The notes beneath the pieces were generated by a model. It had not been told where the DNA came from and ran no database searches. It worked only from the letters and a program-made list of their open reading frames with translations. A DNA stretch of 64,000 nucleotides from Candidatus Gastranaerophilales bacterium (GTDB lineage Bacteria; Cyanobacteriota; Vampirovibrionia; Gastranaerophilales; CAJFVJ01), in NCBI GenBank assembly GCA_944323485.1, contig CALUSR010000003.1:124001-188000 (forward strand). The letters run 5' to 3'. Made by a program: the position numbers and the translations under genes. Positions 1-9,618 of this stretch are shown piece by piece; within the stretch, counting starts at the first letter, position 1; each line of letters begins with the position of its first letter.

Positions 1-244
1 GAGATTCAAGAATCAGCGCTTCTACCTCTGTATCTGTCACTATATATTTGAAACTCACAATCTGAGGCACCATCACTCTCAGCTTCGGAGAGTCATGATT
101 TTTGTTAAAATAGCTTCTGACACGATTTTTGAGAATCTTTGCCTTGCCGACATAGATAATTTCACCGTTTTTATCAAGCATAAAATATACTCCGGGCATA
201 TCCGGAAGTAAATTCAGCTGTTCTTTTAAAGGAATGTTTGTCAT
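1..244 (-). CDS. uvrC: UvrABC excinuclease subunit C, N-terminal part (cut by window edge)
   Basis: I translated this by hand from the minus strand. It reads [20 protein letters not shown], then a YVGKAK block, an RVRSYF block and a [12 protein letters not shown] block. This is the GIY-YIG nuclease domain of UvrC, which makes the 3' incision in nucleotide excision repair. Only about 81 residues are present and the rest lies to the left of the window. The start codon overlaps the panD stop as ATGA, so it is probably translationally coupled to panD. Confidence 0.9.
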   Translation of the reverse strand, partial: MTNIPLKEQLNLLPDMPGVYFMLDKNGEIIYVGKAKILKNRVRSYFNKNHDSPKLRVMVPQIVSFKYIVTDTEVEALILES

Positions 245-594
245 ACCTTTATTATATTATTTTTTTCATCAACGTGAACAATCTTTGGAACGAGTTTATC
301 GGCTTCCTCGGGTGTGCACTGAGCAAATGCTACAATAATAACTTTATCACCGATAGCAACTTTTCTTGCAGCTGCACCATTCAAACAAATATCACGGTTT
401 CCCCGTTTTCCTGTTATGACATAAGTTGAAAAACGCTCGCCGTTATTTATATCAAGGATATCAACTTTCTGACCTTCTCTTATTCCGGATGCCTGTATAA
501 GCTCTTCATCTATGGTGATAGAGCCGACATAATTCAAATTTGCATCTGTTACCGTTGCACGATGAATTTTTGAGTACAACATCTCTATTAACAT
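241..594 (-). CDS. panD: Aspartate 1-decarboxylase (pyruvoyl enzyme)
   Basis: PanD converts L-aspartate to beta-alanine for pantothenate and CoA synthesis. The 117-residue protein has the normal family length. The self-processing Gly24-Ser25 pair (YVGSITID) sits where it does in the E. coli enzyme; Ser25 becomes the pyruvoyl group. The conserved [10 protein letters not shown] and [12 protein letters not shown] blocks are present. It follows proS by 11 bp and overlaps uvrC by 4 bp, giving the operon proS-panD-uvrC. No other pantothenate genes are in the window. Confidence 0.95.
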   Translation of the reverse strand: MLIEMLYSKIHRATVTDANLNYVGSITIDEELIQASGIREGQKVDILDINNGERFSTYVITGKRGNRDICLNGAAARKVAIGDKVIIVAFAQCTPEEADKLVPKIVHVDEKNNIIKV

Positions 595-605
595 AATTCT
601 AACCT

Positions 606-2333
606 CTATGAAATGGTTTTCACCACTTCTATCATTTTTTCAACTGCCTCATCAGGAGTAAGTTTCATAACTTCTCCGGTTTCTCTAATCTTAAATTCAA
701 CCAAACCTTCAGAAAGAGTTTTTCCTGCGGTAATTCTATAAGGGAATCCGATTAAATCGGCATCCTTAAATTTTACGCCTGCTCTTTCCGGTCTGTCATC
801 AAGAACAACCTCAACACCTGCTTTTTGAAGTTTTTCATAAATATCTGAAGCAACGCTCATCTGCTGCTCATCCTGGTCACTGACAGGAACCACAACAACA
901 TGATATGGAGCAATCTGTACCGGCCATTTGATGCCATGCTCATCATGATATCTCTCAACGGCAGCAGCAGCCGTCCTAGAAATTCCTATACCGTAACATC
1001 CCATTATGAAGGGTTTTTCTTTTCCATCTTCAGCTGTAAATGTTGCATTCATTGCCTTTGAATATTTTGTACCGAGTTTGAAAATATTACCGACTTCAAT
1101 ACCTTTCGTAATCATCAGATGTCCGTCGCACTCAGGACACCCTTCTCCGACCTGTGCAAGTCTGATATCAAACAGTTCAGGCAAATCAATATCAACGCCC
1201 CAGTTTGCGCCGACAAGGTGCTTATCGGTCTGGTTTATGCCGACTACGAAATTTTTCAAATCTTTAACACTAAAATCTGCAACAATTCTTACATTTTTCA
1301 TTCCCTTCGGACCGATAAATCCAGGTTCTGCACTGAATCCGTTTTTGTTCATCAGTTCAAGAATTTCTTCTGATGTAGCAATTCTGATTTCATTTGCACC
1401 AAGTGCATTTTGAAGTTTAATTTCTTCTACATTCTGATCACCTCTGATGAGGGCTATTGCCGGTTTGCTGTCTGCTATATAAACAAGAGCTTTACAAATA
1501 ATTGTTGAAGGAATTTTTAAAAATTCTGCAAGTTCTTCAATTGTTCTTGTATGCGGAGTATCCACTATCTCAGCTTTTTCAAAACGCCCCGTCAGCTCAG
1601 CAGGCAGCATCTTTGATGTTGCATTGTTTGAGTTTGCGGCATAAGAGCACTTATCACAGTACAAAACATCATTCTCCCCGCTGTCAGTCTTTGTCAACAC
1701 CATAAACTCATGGCTGACGCTTCCGCCGATTGCACCTGAGTCACTTCTTACCATACGTGTTTCAAGCCCGCATCTAAGGAATATCTTGGTATAAGCTCTT
1801 GCCATCTTTTCATAAGCAACGTCAAGCCCTGCTTCATCAACATCAAAGCTGTAAGCGTCTTTCATAATAAACTCACGTCCTCTTAAAAGCCCGAACCGAG
1901 GACGAATTTCATCTCTGAATTTATTTTGAATTTGGTATAAGTTGACAGGCAGCTGGCGGTAAGAACGAATCTCATCACGTGCAAGCGCAGTAATCACTTC
2001 TTCATGAGTCGGTCCGAGTGCCATTTCTTTGCCATGACGATCTTGAAGACGCATCAGCTCTTTTCCGTACACAGCCCATCTTCCTGACTGTTCCCATAAT
2101 TCTTTAGGCTGAACAATCGGCATCAGAAGCTCTTGAGCACCTTCTTTGTCCATCTCTTCTCTTACTATATTTTCTATTTTCTTGAGAACTCTCCACATCA
2201 GAGGAAGATATGTATAAATACCCCCTGCGAGCTTTCTCATATAACCGCCTCTTAAAAGAAGCTGATGAGAAACGACTTCTGCATCTGAGGGAACTTCTCT
2301 CAGAGTCTGAACAAATAAAGATGACATTTTCAT
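606..2333 (-). CDS. proS: Prolyl-tRNA synthetase, bacterial type with editing domain
   Basis: ProS is a class II aminoacyl-tRNA synthetase that charges tRNA-Pro in the cytoplasm. The 575 residues match the bacterial (prokaryotic-like) form. The N-terminal class II motifs are visible ([13 protein letters not shown], then a GPTHEEV block and an [17 protein letters not shown] block). An insertion of about 180 residues between motifs 2 and 3 corresponds to the Ala-tRNA(Pro) editing domain. The motif 3 region includes [11 protein letters not shown], followed by the anticodon-binding domain. It is the first gene of the proS-panD-uvrC unit. Confidence 0.96.
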   Translation of the reverse strand: MKMSSLFVQTLREVPSDAEVVSHQLLLRGGYMRKLAGGIYTYLPLMWRVLKKIENIVREEMDKEGAQELLMPIVQPKELWEQSGRWAVYGKELMRLQDRHGKEMALGPTHEEVITALARDEIRSYRQLPVNLYQIQNKFRDEIRPRFGLLRGREFIMKDAYSFDVDEAGLDVAYEKMARAYTKIFLRCGLETRMVRSDSGAIGGSVSHEFMVLTKTDSGENDVLYCDKCSYAANSNNATSKMLPAELTGRFEKAEIVDTPHTRTIEELAEFLKIPSTIICKALVYIADSKPAIALIRGDQNVEEIKLQNALGANEIRIATSEEILELMNKNGFSAEPGFIGPKGMKNVRIVADFSVKDLKNFVVGINQTDKHLVGANWGVDIDLPELFDIRLAQVGEGCPECDGHLMITKGIEVGNIFKLGTKYSKAMNATFTAEDGKEKPFIMGCYGIGISRTAAAAVERYHDEHGIKWPVQIAPYHVVVVPVSDQDEQQMSVASDIYEKLQKAGVEVVLDDRPERAGVKFKDADLIGFPYRITAGKTLSEGLVEFKIRETGEVMKLTPDEAVEKMIEVVKTIS

Positions 2334-2383
2334 ATTATAACTAACCTCTTATTCCATTTTTCTTAATGATATAACAAAAAAAT

Positions 2384-2409
2384 AAAAAAGAGGACATTTT
2401 CATCCTCTT
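2384..2409 (-). terminator. Rho-independent terminator downstream of cobO
   Basis: A perfect 7-bp stem (AAGAGGA / TCCTCTT, 2388-2394 with 2403-2409) encloses an 8-nt loop. On the minus strand a U-rich tract follows. It lies between cobO and proS and separates the two transcripts. Confidence 0.75.
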
Positions 2410-2459
2410 CTGTAATTTATCCCCAATCTCCAACCATTTACGTTGGTTTAGTTTATATA

Positions 2460-2996
2460 CTAATATTCTATCCCTTGTCTTGCCATAACTCCCGTATCAA
2501 AGTAGTGCTTAATGGGTTTCATCTCCGTAACGAGATGAGCCATTGCTATCAACTCGGGGTTAGCTCTTCTCCCTGTCAGTACAATCTCCAATTCCTGAGG
2601 CTTGTTCATCAGAGCCTCTTTAATTTCTGAAATTTTTATCATCCCTAAATCAGCACAGATATTAATCTCATCCAAAATAATCAACTGATATTTCCTGCTC
2701 TGGATGGCTTCTTTGGCAAACTGCCATCCTCTTCTTGCTTCTTTGAAATCTTCAATACAAACATTGTGAGAATAAACCACTCTGTCCATACCGAATTGCG
2801 CTACTTCAAAGTTTGGCAAAAATTTTGACGCAGACATCATTTCGCCATAGTAGTTAGCACCATTATCCCCTTTTGTGAACTGAATCATAAGCACCTTCCA
2901 CCCATGACCCAAAGCTCTCAGTGCCAATCCCAAAGATGCTGTTGTTTTCCCTTTTCCGTCCCCTGTGTAAATCTGAATGTAGCCGTTTTGTAACAT
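2460..2996 (-). CDS. cobO: Corrinoid adenosyltransferase (CobO/BtuR family)
   Basis: The enzyme transfers the adenosyl group of ATP to reduced corrinoids to make adenosylcobamide. The protein has 178 residues with the P-loop GDGKGKTT at residues 12-19. The ALGHGWKVLMIQFTKG and LIILDEIN blocks are typical of the CobA/CobO/BtuR family. No other cobalamin synthesis genes are nearby, which would suit salvage of imported corrinoids. The likely Shine-Dalgarno sequence GGAGG lies 13 nt upstream of the ATG, a little farther than usual. A corrinoid-using operon occurs at 60-64 kb. Confidence 0.93.
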   Translation of the reverse strand: MLQNGYIQIYTGDGKGKTTASLGLALRALGHGWKVLMIQFTKGDNGANYYGEMMSASKFLPNFEVAQFGMDRVVYSHNVCIEDFKEARRGWQFAKEAIQSRKYQLIILDEINICADLGMIKISEIKEALMNKPQELEIVLTGRRANPELIAMAHLVTEMKPIKHYFDTGVMARQGIEY

Positions 2997-2999
2997 AGT

Positions 3000-3527
3000 A
3001 AGAATAATTCCTCCGAAAAATCAATGCAGCGACAACAAGATAACAAAATAACCAACAACGTTATTTTATCAGTTAAAAGTTACTAACCATTTTTTAGAGT
3101 TAAACTTTTTTATATCTTTATCTTTATTATCTCTATCTTATTATTATCTTTTATTTTTTCCAGCAATGTAGATTCGAAAAGCTATACCCGATATAATAGA
3201 ACAAAACTCACCCGTTGGGCAAAAAAACTTTTGATTTGTTACATTTAAAATTTTACAACGCTATTGAAAACGAGAGCAGCTCTGTTTATAGGGTTTTGTA
3301 GAAAAAATTAACAACAAAAAAATTAAACAATCTTAATGAACTATTGAAAAAGCCTAAATAAAATAATTACAGCTATATTTATTAAAAAAATTAGTGCATT
3401 ATTTCTTAAACTTATTTCTGAAAAACTGAAACATCGTTCTGAAAAAAATATTTTTTTAAAAAACCTTAAAAATTCTTATCAATTAAAAAAATCTATAGCA
3501 TTCGGATTATTTATAAAATATCTGTTA
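3000..3527. other. AT-rich intergenic region without a recognisable gene
   Basis: About 530 bp separate the divergent cobO and sigma-factor genes. The stretch is very AT-rich, with T-rich runs near 3110-3165 and A-rich runs near 3300-3500. I checked by eye for tRNA, a cobalamin riboswitch core and DnaA-box clusters and saw none. It probably holds the divergent promoters. A small RNA cannot be excluded. Confidence 0.5.
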
Positions 3528-3536
3528 TGTTATAAT
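3528..3536 (+). promoter_or_regulatory. Extended -10 promoter element (TGTTATAAT)
   Basis: TGTTATAAT matches an extended -10 box (TGnTATAAT) and lies 36 nt upstream of the sigma-factor start. No good -35 hexamer is visible at 17 bp. The same nonamer precedes ftsH at 51995. Confidence 0.55.
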
Positions 3537-3571
3537 GAAAAAGAGAGAGAAAAACAGAAAGTATTTCATAA

Positions 3572-4363
3572 ATGATGGAAGAGTCATTTAATAAACAAGA
3601 CATAGATTATTGGATAAAGGAATATAAAAACTCCAAAAACGAGCACATTAAAGAACAGCTGCGCAAATTTATTGTGATTGCCTGTACTCCGCTTGTCAAA
3701 AAAATCTCTCATGGTCTTGCAAGAAGAAACACTGACCCGATAGAAGACCTCATTCAGGTCGGAAGCGTCGGGTTGCTTAAAGCCATTGATAACTATGACC
3801 TGACACAGGGCTCGAGTTTCAAAACTTATGCAACTTACCTTATCACAGGAGAAATAAGACACTATCTCCGTGATAAATCTTCAATGATTAGGGCACCAAG
3901 GGAGCTGCAGGAGTTATCATACCGTGTAAATCAGATTATACAAAAACTCACCGTAGAACTTGGAGAACCTCCGTCAGATTTGGAAATTGCAGGAATGCTG
4001 CAAATACCTGTCCAGAGAGTCAACGAAGTAACTGAGGTAGACAGAAGAAAGAACACTGTTTCTCTTGATTATATTGCCTCGTCGAGCAATGACTCAGACC
4101 AGCCTTTGATTGAACGATTGGTTGACAGCAATTATCAGGAAAAAATTGACCGTCAGGAAATAAAAATTATACTGACAGATGCTCTTGAGATGCTTGATGA
4201 AGATTTGAAAAAGATTGTGCTAATGAGCTATTTCAAGGATATGAGCCAGCAGGAAATTGCTGATGAACTAGGGATATCTCAGATGCAGGTAAGCCGGAAA
4301 ATCAAAAAAGCACTGAATGAGCTGTTTAACATAATCAAAAATAAAGAAGAAATGCTGAAATAA
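3572..4363 (+). CDS. SigF/SigB-type (group 3) RNA polymerase sigma factor
   Basis: The 263-residue protein is an alternative sigma-70 family factor. Region 2 is visible (DLIQVGSVGLLKAIDNYD, then SFKTYATYLITGEIRHYLRD). Region 3 holds ELGEPPSDLEIAG, and the C-terminal region 4 helix-turn-helix contains MSQQEIADELGISQMQVSR. It lacks region 1 and looks like the SigF/SigB/SigG group. Its stop overlaps the prepilin peptidase start (TAATG), so the two are co-translated. In cyanobacteria SigF controls type IV pilus genes (known for that group); a pilus role here is inferred from the neighbour. Two in-frame ATGs at 3572 and 3575 are possible starts. Confidence 0.9.
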   Translation: MMEESFNKQDIDYWIKEYKNSKNEHIKEQLRKFIVIACTPLVKKISHGLARRNTDPIEDLIQVGSVGLLKAIDNYDLTQGSSFKTYATYLITGEIRHYLRDKSSMIRAPRELQELSYRVNQIIQKLTVELGEPPSDLEIAGMLQIPVQRVNEVTEVDRRKNTVSLDYIASSSNDSDQPLIERLVDSNYQEKIDRQEIKIILTDALEMLDEDLKKIVLMSYFKDMSQQEIADELGISQMQVSRKIKKALNELFNIIKNKEEMLK

Positions 4364-5328
4364 TGACTCTTGAACTTTATTTGAATATATTTGCGGCAAT
4401 AATCGGGCTCTGCATAGGTAGTTTTTTGAATGTTGTTGCCCTAAGACAGTTGAAGGGAGAAGAGTTTGTCCTGAAAGCATCTCATTGTCCGAAGTGCAAT
4501 AAATTCCTCAAGTGGTATGATAATATACCTGTTTTATCTTATCTGTTCTTAGGCGGTAAATGCAGATTTTGCAAAGAAAAAATCAGCATACAATACCCGC
4601 TTGTTGAAGCATCAACAAGTGTTGTGTTTGCTCTTTTGTTTTTCTTTTTCGGCTTAAGTTTCAAAACATTGTTTCTGATGATTTTATCATCTCTTATGAT
4701 TGTCATGTGCATCACTGACATAAAAGAGCAGGCTGTATTTGATGCAAATTCATATCCTGTCATAATCTTAGGCATTTTATACAACGCGCTCAACCTTGGA
4801 GATATCAGCCTTCTGAACTCTTGTATGGCTGCAGCTGCAGGTTTTGTATTTTTCGAGATTGTAGCAAGAAGCGGAAAACCTTTCTTTGGAGAAAGAATTT
4901 TCGGTGAAGGCGATTCGGTAATCGCATCTGGACTCGGAGCATTCTTCGGATTAAAAGCTTTAATTCCGATAATTATAGTCAGCTTTATCATTCAAGTTCT
5001 CGCAGGCATGCCTGTTGTTGTGAAAAATATGCTGAAAGAAAAAGACTACAAATCGGTAACTGCCATATTTGCATTATTTTTCTGCATAATACTCGCTTTT
5101 ATAAATAAATATATAATCAGGCATGAAGAACTTATTTATTATTCACTCGGTTTATCGGGATTGACAATGATTATTGCTATAATCTCTACAGTAATAATCC
5201 TCAAAGGAATAAAAGAAAGACAATCTTTCACGCTTTTGCCTTTCGGACCTGCACTGATTATCAGCGGACTGCTTTACATGTTTGCGGGTTCAAATCTTTT
5301 ATCCTGCTTAATCAAACTCTTTACATAA
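4363..5328 (+). CDS. pilD: Type 4 prepilin peptidase / N-methyltransferase (A24)
   Basis: This membrane aspartic protease cleaves and N-methylates prepilins and pseudopilins. The zinc-binding pairs C42/C45 and C67/C70 are present. The catalytic aspartates are D119 (in MCITDIKEQ) and D184 in GEGD, the GxGD motif. Many hydrophobic segments follow. At 321 residues it is longer than most family members because of extra C-terminal membrane helices. It is coupled to the upstream sigma factor gene. Its last 55 bp overlap the 3' end of dxr on the other strand. No pilin gene is in the window. Confidence 0.92.
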   Translation: MTLELYLNIFAAIIGLCIGSFLNVVALRQLKGEEFVLKASHCPKCNKFLKWYDNIPVLSYLFLGGKCRFCKEKISIQYPLVEASTSVVFALLFFFFGLSFKTLFLMILSSLMIVMCITDIKEQAVFDANSYPVIILGILYNALNLGDISLLNSCMAAAAGFVFFEIVARSGKPFFGERIFGEGDSVIASGLGAFFGLKALIPIIIVSFIIQVLAGMPVVVKNMLKEKDYKSVTAIFALFFCIILAFINKYIIRHEELIYYSLGLSGLTMIIAIISTVIILKGIKERQSFTLLPFGPALIISGLLYMFAGSNLLSCLIKLFT

Positions 5329-6446
5329 TCCCGTGTGTTTTTATCCACCTCAATAATATCAGCAAGCGACGGATTTCTGAGAGTTTTATGTTTTGATAAA
5401 GCATCTTCGACAATCTCCCAGATGCGATAAAGAGGAATTTTCTTCTCTAGATATGCATATACGGCAACTTCATTTGCGGCATTCAACACAACTGGATTCG
5501 TTCCGCCTTCTTTCCCCGAATGATAAGCAAGTTCAAGACAGCGGAATTTTTTAAAATCAGGCTTTTCAAACGTAAGCTGTCCGATTTTATAGAAATCAAA
5601 GCTGTCAGTTTTTATCCCCTCAGAGCGTTCAGGATAAGTCAGAGCGTATTGTATGGGAATATGCATACTTGGAATTCCCATCTGTGCAATAACGCTTCCA
5701 TCATTATATTCAACAGCGCTGTGGATAACACTCTGAGGATGAATAACAACTTCTATATCATCATAATCAACTCCGAAGAGATGATGAGCTTCAATTACCT
5801 CAAGACCTTTATTCATCAATGTGGCAGAGTCAACGGTTATTTTGTTGCCCATATGCCATTTCGGATGATTCAGCGTTTGCTCGACTGATGCATTTTTCAT
5901 ATCTTCAAGAGATTTATCTCTGAATGGTCCGCCTGATGCCGTAATAAGAAGTTTTCTGACCATACTGATATCTTTTATACACTGATGGATGGCTGAATGT
6001 TCGCTGTCAACAGGAAGAAGTTTTGCTTTTGATTTTTTCAACCTTTCATTCACAATATCTCCTGCGGCAACAAGCGTCTCTTTATTTGCAAGCGCCACAT
6101 CAACATTGCTGTTGATGGCGGCAAGTGTCGGGAACAGACCGTTCAATCCGGTAACACTGACAAGGACAATGTCATTTATCGCATTTTGAGCAATTTCAAC
6201 AAGCCCGTCATTACCGCAGAGCACAGTCAATCCGGGAAATTCTTTTTCCAGCGCCAAAGCAGCATCTTTATCATCCATAGAAACAACTTCCGGATTATAC
6301 TTTCTAATCTGCTCGCTAATCAGCTCAATATTATGTGCGGCAGCAAGGGCATAGATTTCAAAGTTATCAGGCATCCTGTCTACAACCTCTAATGCCTGCC
6401 TGCCTATTGAACCTGTTGAACCGAGTATGGAAATTTTCTTTTTCAT
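5274..6446 (-). CDS. dxr: 1-deoxy-D-xylulose 5-phosphate reductoisomerase
   Basis: Dxr (IspC) makes 2-C-methyl-D-erythritol 4-phosphate in the MEP isoprenoid pathway using NADPH. The 390-residue protein has the N-terminal GSTGSIGRQALEV nucleotide-binding motif, the ALANKETLVAAG block, the PVDSEHSAI metal-site block and the TASGGPFRDKS loop. It lies 27 bp downstream of the GH13 gene in the same direction and is probably co-transcribed with it. Its 3' end overlaps the convergent prepilin peptidase gene by 55 bp. Confidence 0.96.
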   Translation of the reverse strand: MKKKISILGSTGSIGRQALEVVDRMPDNFEIYALAAAHNIELISEQIRKYNPEVVSMDDKDAALALEKEFPGLTVLCGNDGLVEIAQNAINDIVLVSVTGLNGLFPTLAAINSNVDVALANKETLVAAGDIVNERLKKSKAKLLPVDSEHSAIHQCIKDISMVRKLLITASGGPFRDKSLEDMKNASVEQTLNHPKWHMGNKITVDSATLMNKGLEVIEAHHLFGVDYDDIEVVIHPQSVIHSAVEYNDGSVIAQMGIPSMHIPIQYALTYPERSEGIKTDSFDFYKIGQLTFEKPDFKKFRCLELAYHSGKEGGTNPVVLNAANEVAVYAYLEKKIPLYRIWEIVEDALSKHKTLRNPSLADIIEVDKNTRDYVKSLIKQDKRFEPANM

Positions 6447-6473
6447 AATAAAAAAGTATAGGACAAACAGAGT

Positions 6474-8501
6474 TTATTTCACATTATTTTTTTGTCCGAA
6501 TAAAATCAAGCTGTTTGATTCTTCAAAGTCACCCTGAATAATATGTAACTTCTTCGTGCTGCTTAATTGGTAAGTGTTACCGGAGAACGGATCATACCAG
6601 AAGTCAACGTCTGAGAATGGAAGATTTGAAATATCAACAACCACATCTTCCTCGGGTTCATTTCTTGATACAATAACTATTGCACACTCATCATCGAGAT
6701 ATCTGGCATAAGAGTACAATTTGTTCTCATCATCAACTTTAACAGTCAAGAACACACCGTCTTGCAAACATTGTTTATGCTGGCGGAGACTTATCAGCTG
6801 TTGATAGTACCCGAATATTTTCCTTGGCTCTTGATATGCAATTAGGTTGTCAAATACATCCCATTTCATAGGACGTCTGTTATCAGGATCTTCATTCCCC
6901 TTCATCCCTATTTCGTCACCGTAATAAATCGTAGGTGAACCGATAAGACTAAACTGCATCAGCAGCGCTGTTTTATAAACTTTAAAATCACTCAAAACAG
7001 AACGCAAACGCCTTGTATCATGAGTTGAAAAACAGTTAAACTGCGATTTATCCGTGTTAAATGAAATATTTGCATAATTCTTATGCAAAATCTCATCAAG
7101 CTCGCTGATAGAAATTTCATCCTCTGATTGCACTCTGTCACTCTTTGGTTCCAAGATTTCTCCTGAGAGAAAATTCAATATAACTTCTCTTATAGGATAG
7201 TTCATAACAGCATCAAAGCGTCTAGGACGATTTTCAAGGTTTGAGTTTAGGAAACTGTTGGTTATTTCATCATTTGACCATATTTCGCCCAAAATATACA
7301 AACTGTCTTTGTCTCTTCCGAGATGTCCGAGTTCTTTTCTCATCTCTTCTCTGAACTCTTCCCAGAACTCATGAGCATTCTCAAGCAAATCCGGCACATC
7401 AAGTCTGAAACCGTCAAAACCAAGCCTTAGAACCCGTCTTGCACTTTCAAACAGATGTTCTTTTACATCAGGATTTTTGGTGTTGAGCTCAGGAATCTCA
7501 AAGAAGCCAAACCAACAGTTATAACTGGGCTGATTGTTTATATCAGTAAGCAGATAATATGGTTGGTCTGCTATAATGGCACCAAGAGATGAATTTTTAA
7601 ATTTCTCTGGATTTTCTATCGGAAACCTGTATTTTCCTCCCCATATACTGAGATAACTCTCTTTAGACGAATCAAAAGAAGCTTCTCTCGGGTCATTTTC
7701 AACTTCCACATTGGTGTATTTCGCTTCATTTGAATTCTGCAAAATAGGAATTTCTACCTTTTGCCCGTTTTCAAAATAAATACCTCGATACCAGTCAACA
7801 TACTGCGATTCGGGACCGTTTTTAATAATATCTTTGAATGCATAATGGTTTAATCCGGTATGATTAAAGACAACATCAAAAATAATTTTTGCACCTTCCC
7901 GATGCAATGCTTCTATCAACGATTTCAAATCTTCTGATGTTCCAAACTGGGGATCTATTTTCATTAAATCCTCAGGCCAGTATTTATGATTTGACGCAGC
8001 AGAGTAATAAATTGAATTCAAATAGATTGCGCAGTCGGTCAAATCTCCGTTATACAGCTCTTTCAAATAGTCTATTTTTTGTTCGATACCCTTCAAATCA
8101 CCGCCGAAACTGTTAAAATAATCAGGTTTATCCCCCCAGTCCGCCATGCCCGGTTTATTACAGCTTTTATGAAATCTATCAGGAAAAATCTGGTACCAAA
8201 TAGCATTTCTTGACCACTCGCATGTGCTGATTGTCGAATAATAGAGCTCGCTCATATCAGGATAATAAGAGTCACCGTCTATCAAAAATTTATATGGTTC
8301 TCTGCCAGGTCTAACATCAAATACCCCCACCCAGTGGTTATTCTTATCTTTGATGAGAGCATAATCTTCAAGCACCGAATAATCTCTTCCCCATTCATTG
8401 AACTCGCCGAGGAGATGAACACTCTTTATCTCCGAATTCTTGTAACCGCAACTGTCAGGATCAAAGCAAAAAATTTCTTTCACCAGTCCTCGTTTTTGCA
8501 T
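6474..8501 (-). CDS. GH13 alpha-glucan hydrolase with N-terminal CBM48-like domain
   Basis: The 675-residue protein has an N-terminal CBM48-like domain (around residues 25-85, with LLGEFNEW) and then a GH13 barrel starting at AIWYQIFPDRF. Conserved regions are DVVFNHTG (I), DGFRLDVPD (II, nucleophile D368), YILGEIWS (III, acid/base E406) and STHDTRR (IV, D495). The layout resembles cyclomaltodextrinases and neopullulanases (GH13_20-like). No signal peptide is seen, so it should act in the cytoplasm on imported or stored glucans. A TetR-type regulator gene is divergent from it. The exact substrate is unknown. Confidence 0.88.
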   Translation of the reverse strand: MQKRGLVKEIFCFDPDSCGYKNSEIKSVHLLGEFNEWGRDYSVLEDYALIKDKNNHWVGVFDVRPGREPYKFLIDGDSYYPDMSELYYSTISTCEWSRNAIWYQIFPDRFHKSCNKPGMADWGDKPDYFNSFGGDLKGIEQKIDYLKELYNGDLTDCAIYLNSIYYSAASNHKYWPEDLMKIDPQFGTSEDLKSLIEALHREGAKIIFDVVFNHTGLNHYAFKDIIKNGPESQYVDWYRGIYFENGQKVEIPILQNSNEAKYTNVEVENDPREASFDSSKESYLSIWGGKYRFPIENPEKFKNSSLGAIIADQPYYLLTDINNQPSYNCWFGFFEIPELNTKNPDVKEHLFESARRVLRLGFDGFRLDVPDLLENAHEFWEEFREEMRKELGHLGRDKDSLYILGEIWSNDEITNSFLNSNLENRPRRFDAVMNYPIREVILNFLSGEILEPKSDRVQSEDEISISELDEILHKNYANISFNTDKSQFNCFSTHDTRRLRSVLSDFKVYKTALLMQFSLIGSPTIYYGDEIGMKGNEDPDNRRPMKWDVFDNLIAYQEPRKIFGYYQQLISLRQHKQCLQDGVFLTVKVDDENKLYSYARYLDDECAIVIVSRNEPEEDVVVDISNLPFSDVDFWYDPFSGNTYQLSSTKKLHIIQGDFEESNSLILFGQKNNVK

Positions 8502-8570
8502 AAACCAAGCTCCTTATATAAACTAACCACCAAAGACACTATAGGATATTAATAAATAATACCACATTTT

Positions 8571-8599
8571 TTGTTCTGTTAACTCGTTTGCAGTATAAT
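8571..8599 (+). promoter_or_regulatory. Sigma-70-type promoter for the TetR-family gene
   Basis: TTGTTC (8571-8576) and TATAAT (8594-8599) are separated by exactly 17 bp and lie 28 bp upstream of the ATG at 8628. The site sits between divergent genes, so binding of the regulator here could affect both. That regulatory link is inference. Confidence 0.6.
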
Positions 8600-8627
8600 T
8601 ATTACAATATATATATGAGAAATAATT

Positions 8628-9248
8628 ATGCCTCAAATACTAAAAGAAGAACTCAAAGAACAAATTTTATCCGCAGCTAAAAAAGAATTTCTGACAAAAG
8701 ATTTTCAAAATGCAAGTATCAGAAACATAGCAAAAAGCCTATCATGTTCAGCAGGCAATATATACAATTATTTTGAAAACAAAGATGCTCTATTCCTTGC
8801 GACAGTGCAGGAAACCATCTCTGAATTTGAAGAAGCAAGAAAATATATAGAAACAACTCTGAAAGATAAAAAAACTTTGATTTATCTAAACTTTGACAAA
8901 TCAAAAACTTATGCAAACCTTATAGTAAACTTCATTCTAAAACACAGGGAAAATCTCTACCTGCTTTCTTGCAAATCAAGAGGCTCTCAGCTTGAAAATT
9001 TCCTTGACAACTGGGCTAAAGAATATGCCAAACTCGAATATAAAAGCATTACACTAAAAGCAAAAGGACATAAGGAATTGTTCAAACATCTGCCGAGTCA
9101 GTTTTTTATTGAAAATTTATGTTTGTTTTTCTTTGACTGTGCAAAATCTCTGGTAGAAAAAGATTTGGACGAAAAACAACTTGTAAAATACTTGGGGGAA
9201 ATTTTTTCGTTTATTTATCAGGGTTGGGAATATTATATTGATTTCTAG
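8628..9248 (+). CDS. TetR/AcrR-family transcriptional regulator
   Basis: The 206-residue protein has a typical TetR N-terminal DNA-binding domain. Residues of about 10-55 include ILSAAKKEFLTKDFQNASIR, then IAKSLSCSAGNIYNYFENKD. The C-terminal ligand-binding part is helical and divergent, so the inducer cannot be predicted. It stands alone, divergent from the GH13 glucosidase gene and convergent with a small gene 7 bp downstream. Confidence 0.88.
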   Translation: MPQILKEELKEQILSAAKKEFLTKDFQNASIRNIAKSLSCSAGNIYNYFENKDALFLATVQETISEFEEARKYIETTLKDKKTLIYLNFDKSKTYANLIVNFILKHRENLYLLSCKSRGSQLENFLDNWAKEYAKLEYKSITLKAKGHKELFKHLPSQFFIENLCLFFFDCAKSLVEKDLDEKQLVKYLGEIFSFIYQGWEYYIDF

Positions 9249-9255
9249 TTTTTGA

Positions 9256-9456
9256 TTATGCAATCAGGTTCATCAAGCCTGAGCCTGTTTTCTTCTGGCT
9301 GTAAAAAGGATTTTCTTCCAACAATGATTCAAGTGAGCTGTATCTTTTTACTCTTGAAGCTCTGAATCTCATTTCTGCAAATTTATCAACTGTATTTTTG
9401 TATGCATCTTTTGCGAATACGTTTGTTAAAAATTCGTTAGCTTTAAAGTTTTCCAT
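9256..9456 (-). CDS. Small protein of unknown function
   Basis: A 66-residue protein starting MENFKANEFLTNVFAKD, rich in charged and aromatic residues and ending GSGLMNLIA. I chose the ATG at 9456 because AAGGAA lies about 8 nt upstream; a longer reading frame from 9558 would add a hydrophobic leader without a ribosome binding site. No family is recognised, and no membrane segment or metal motif is visible. The gene is convergent with the TetR gene. Confidence 0.6.
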   Translation of the reverse strand: MENFKANEFLTNVFAKDAYKNTVDKFAEMRFRASRVKRYSSLESLLEENPFYSQKKTGSGLMNLIA

Positions 9457-9618
9457 AGTCAAATTCCTTATCTCTACTGCTTTTATGTGTGTCTTATATA
9501 TTATTAAAAACAAAAAGTATATATTTATTGTCTTTTTGATATATACTTTGCTTAACATTTAGTTACATTTATATTTTTATTTTGTGATAATCTTGAATTA
9601 ACAAGGATTTTCAGGATT

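Noticed and set aside
3100-3170. T-rich stretch with repeated TTATCTTTATTATCTCT-like units
   Set aside because: The units are imperfect and short, and similar runs are common in AT-rich intergenic DNA; not a convincing tandem repeat.
5708-5720. DnaA-box-like sequence (GTGGATAAC) in dxr
   Set aside because: It is a single, imperfect copy inside a coding region; no cluster of boxes is visible here or near dnaA.
9457-9558. N-terminal extension of the 9256 gene with a hydrophobic stretch
   Set aside because: It has no ribosome binding site, while the ATG at 9456 has AAGGAA at good spacing.
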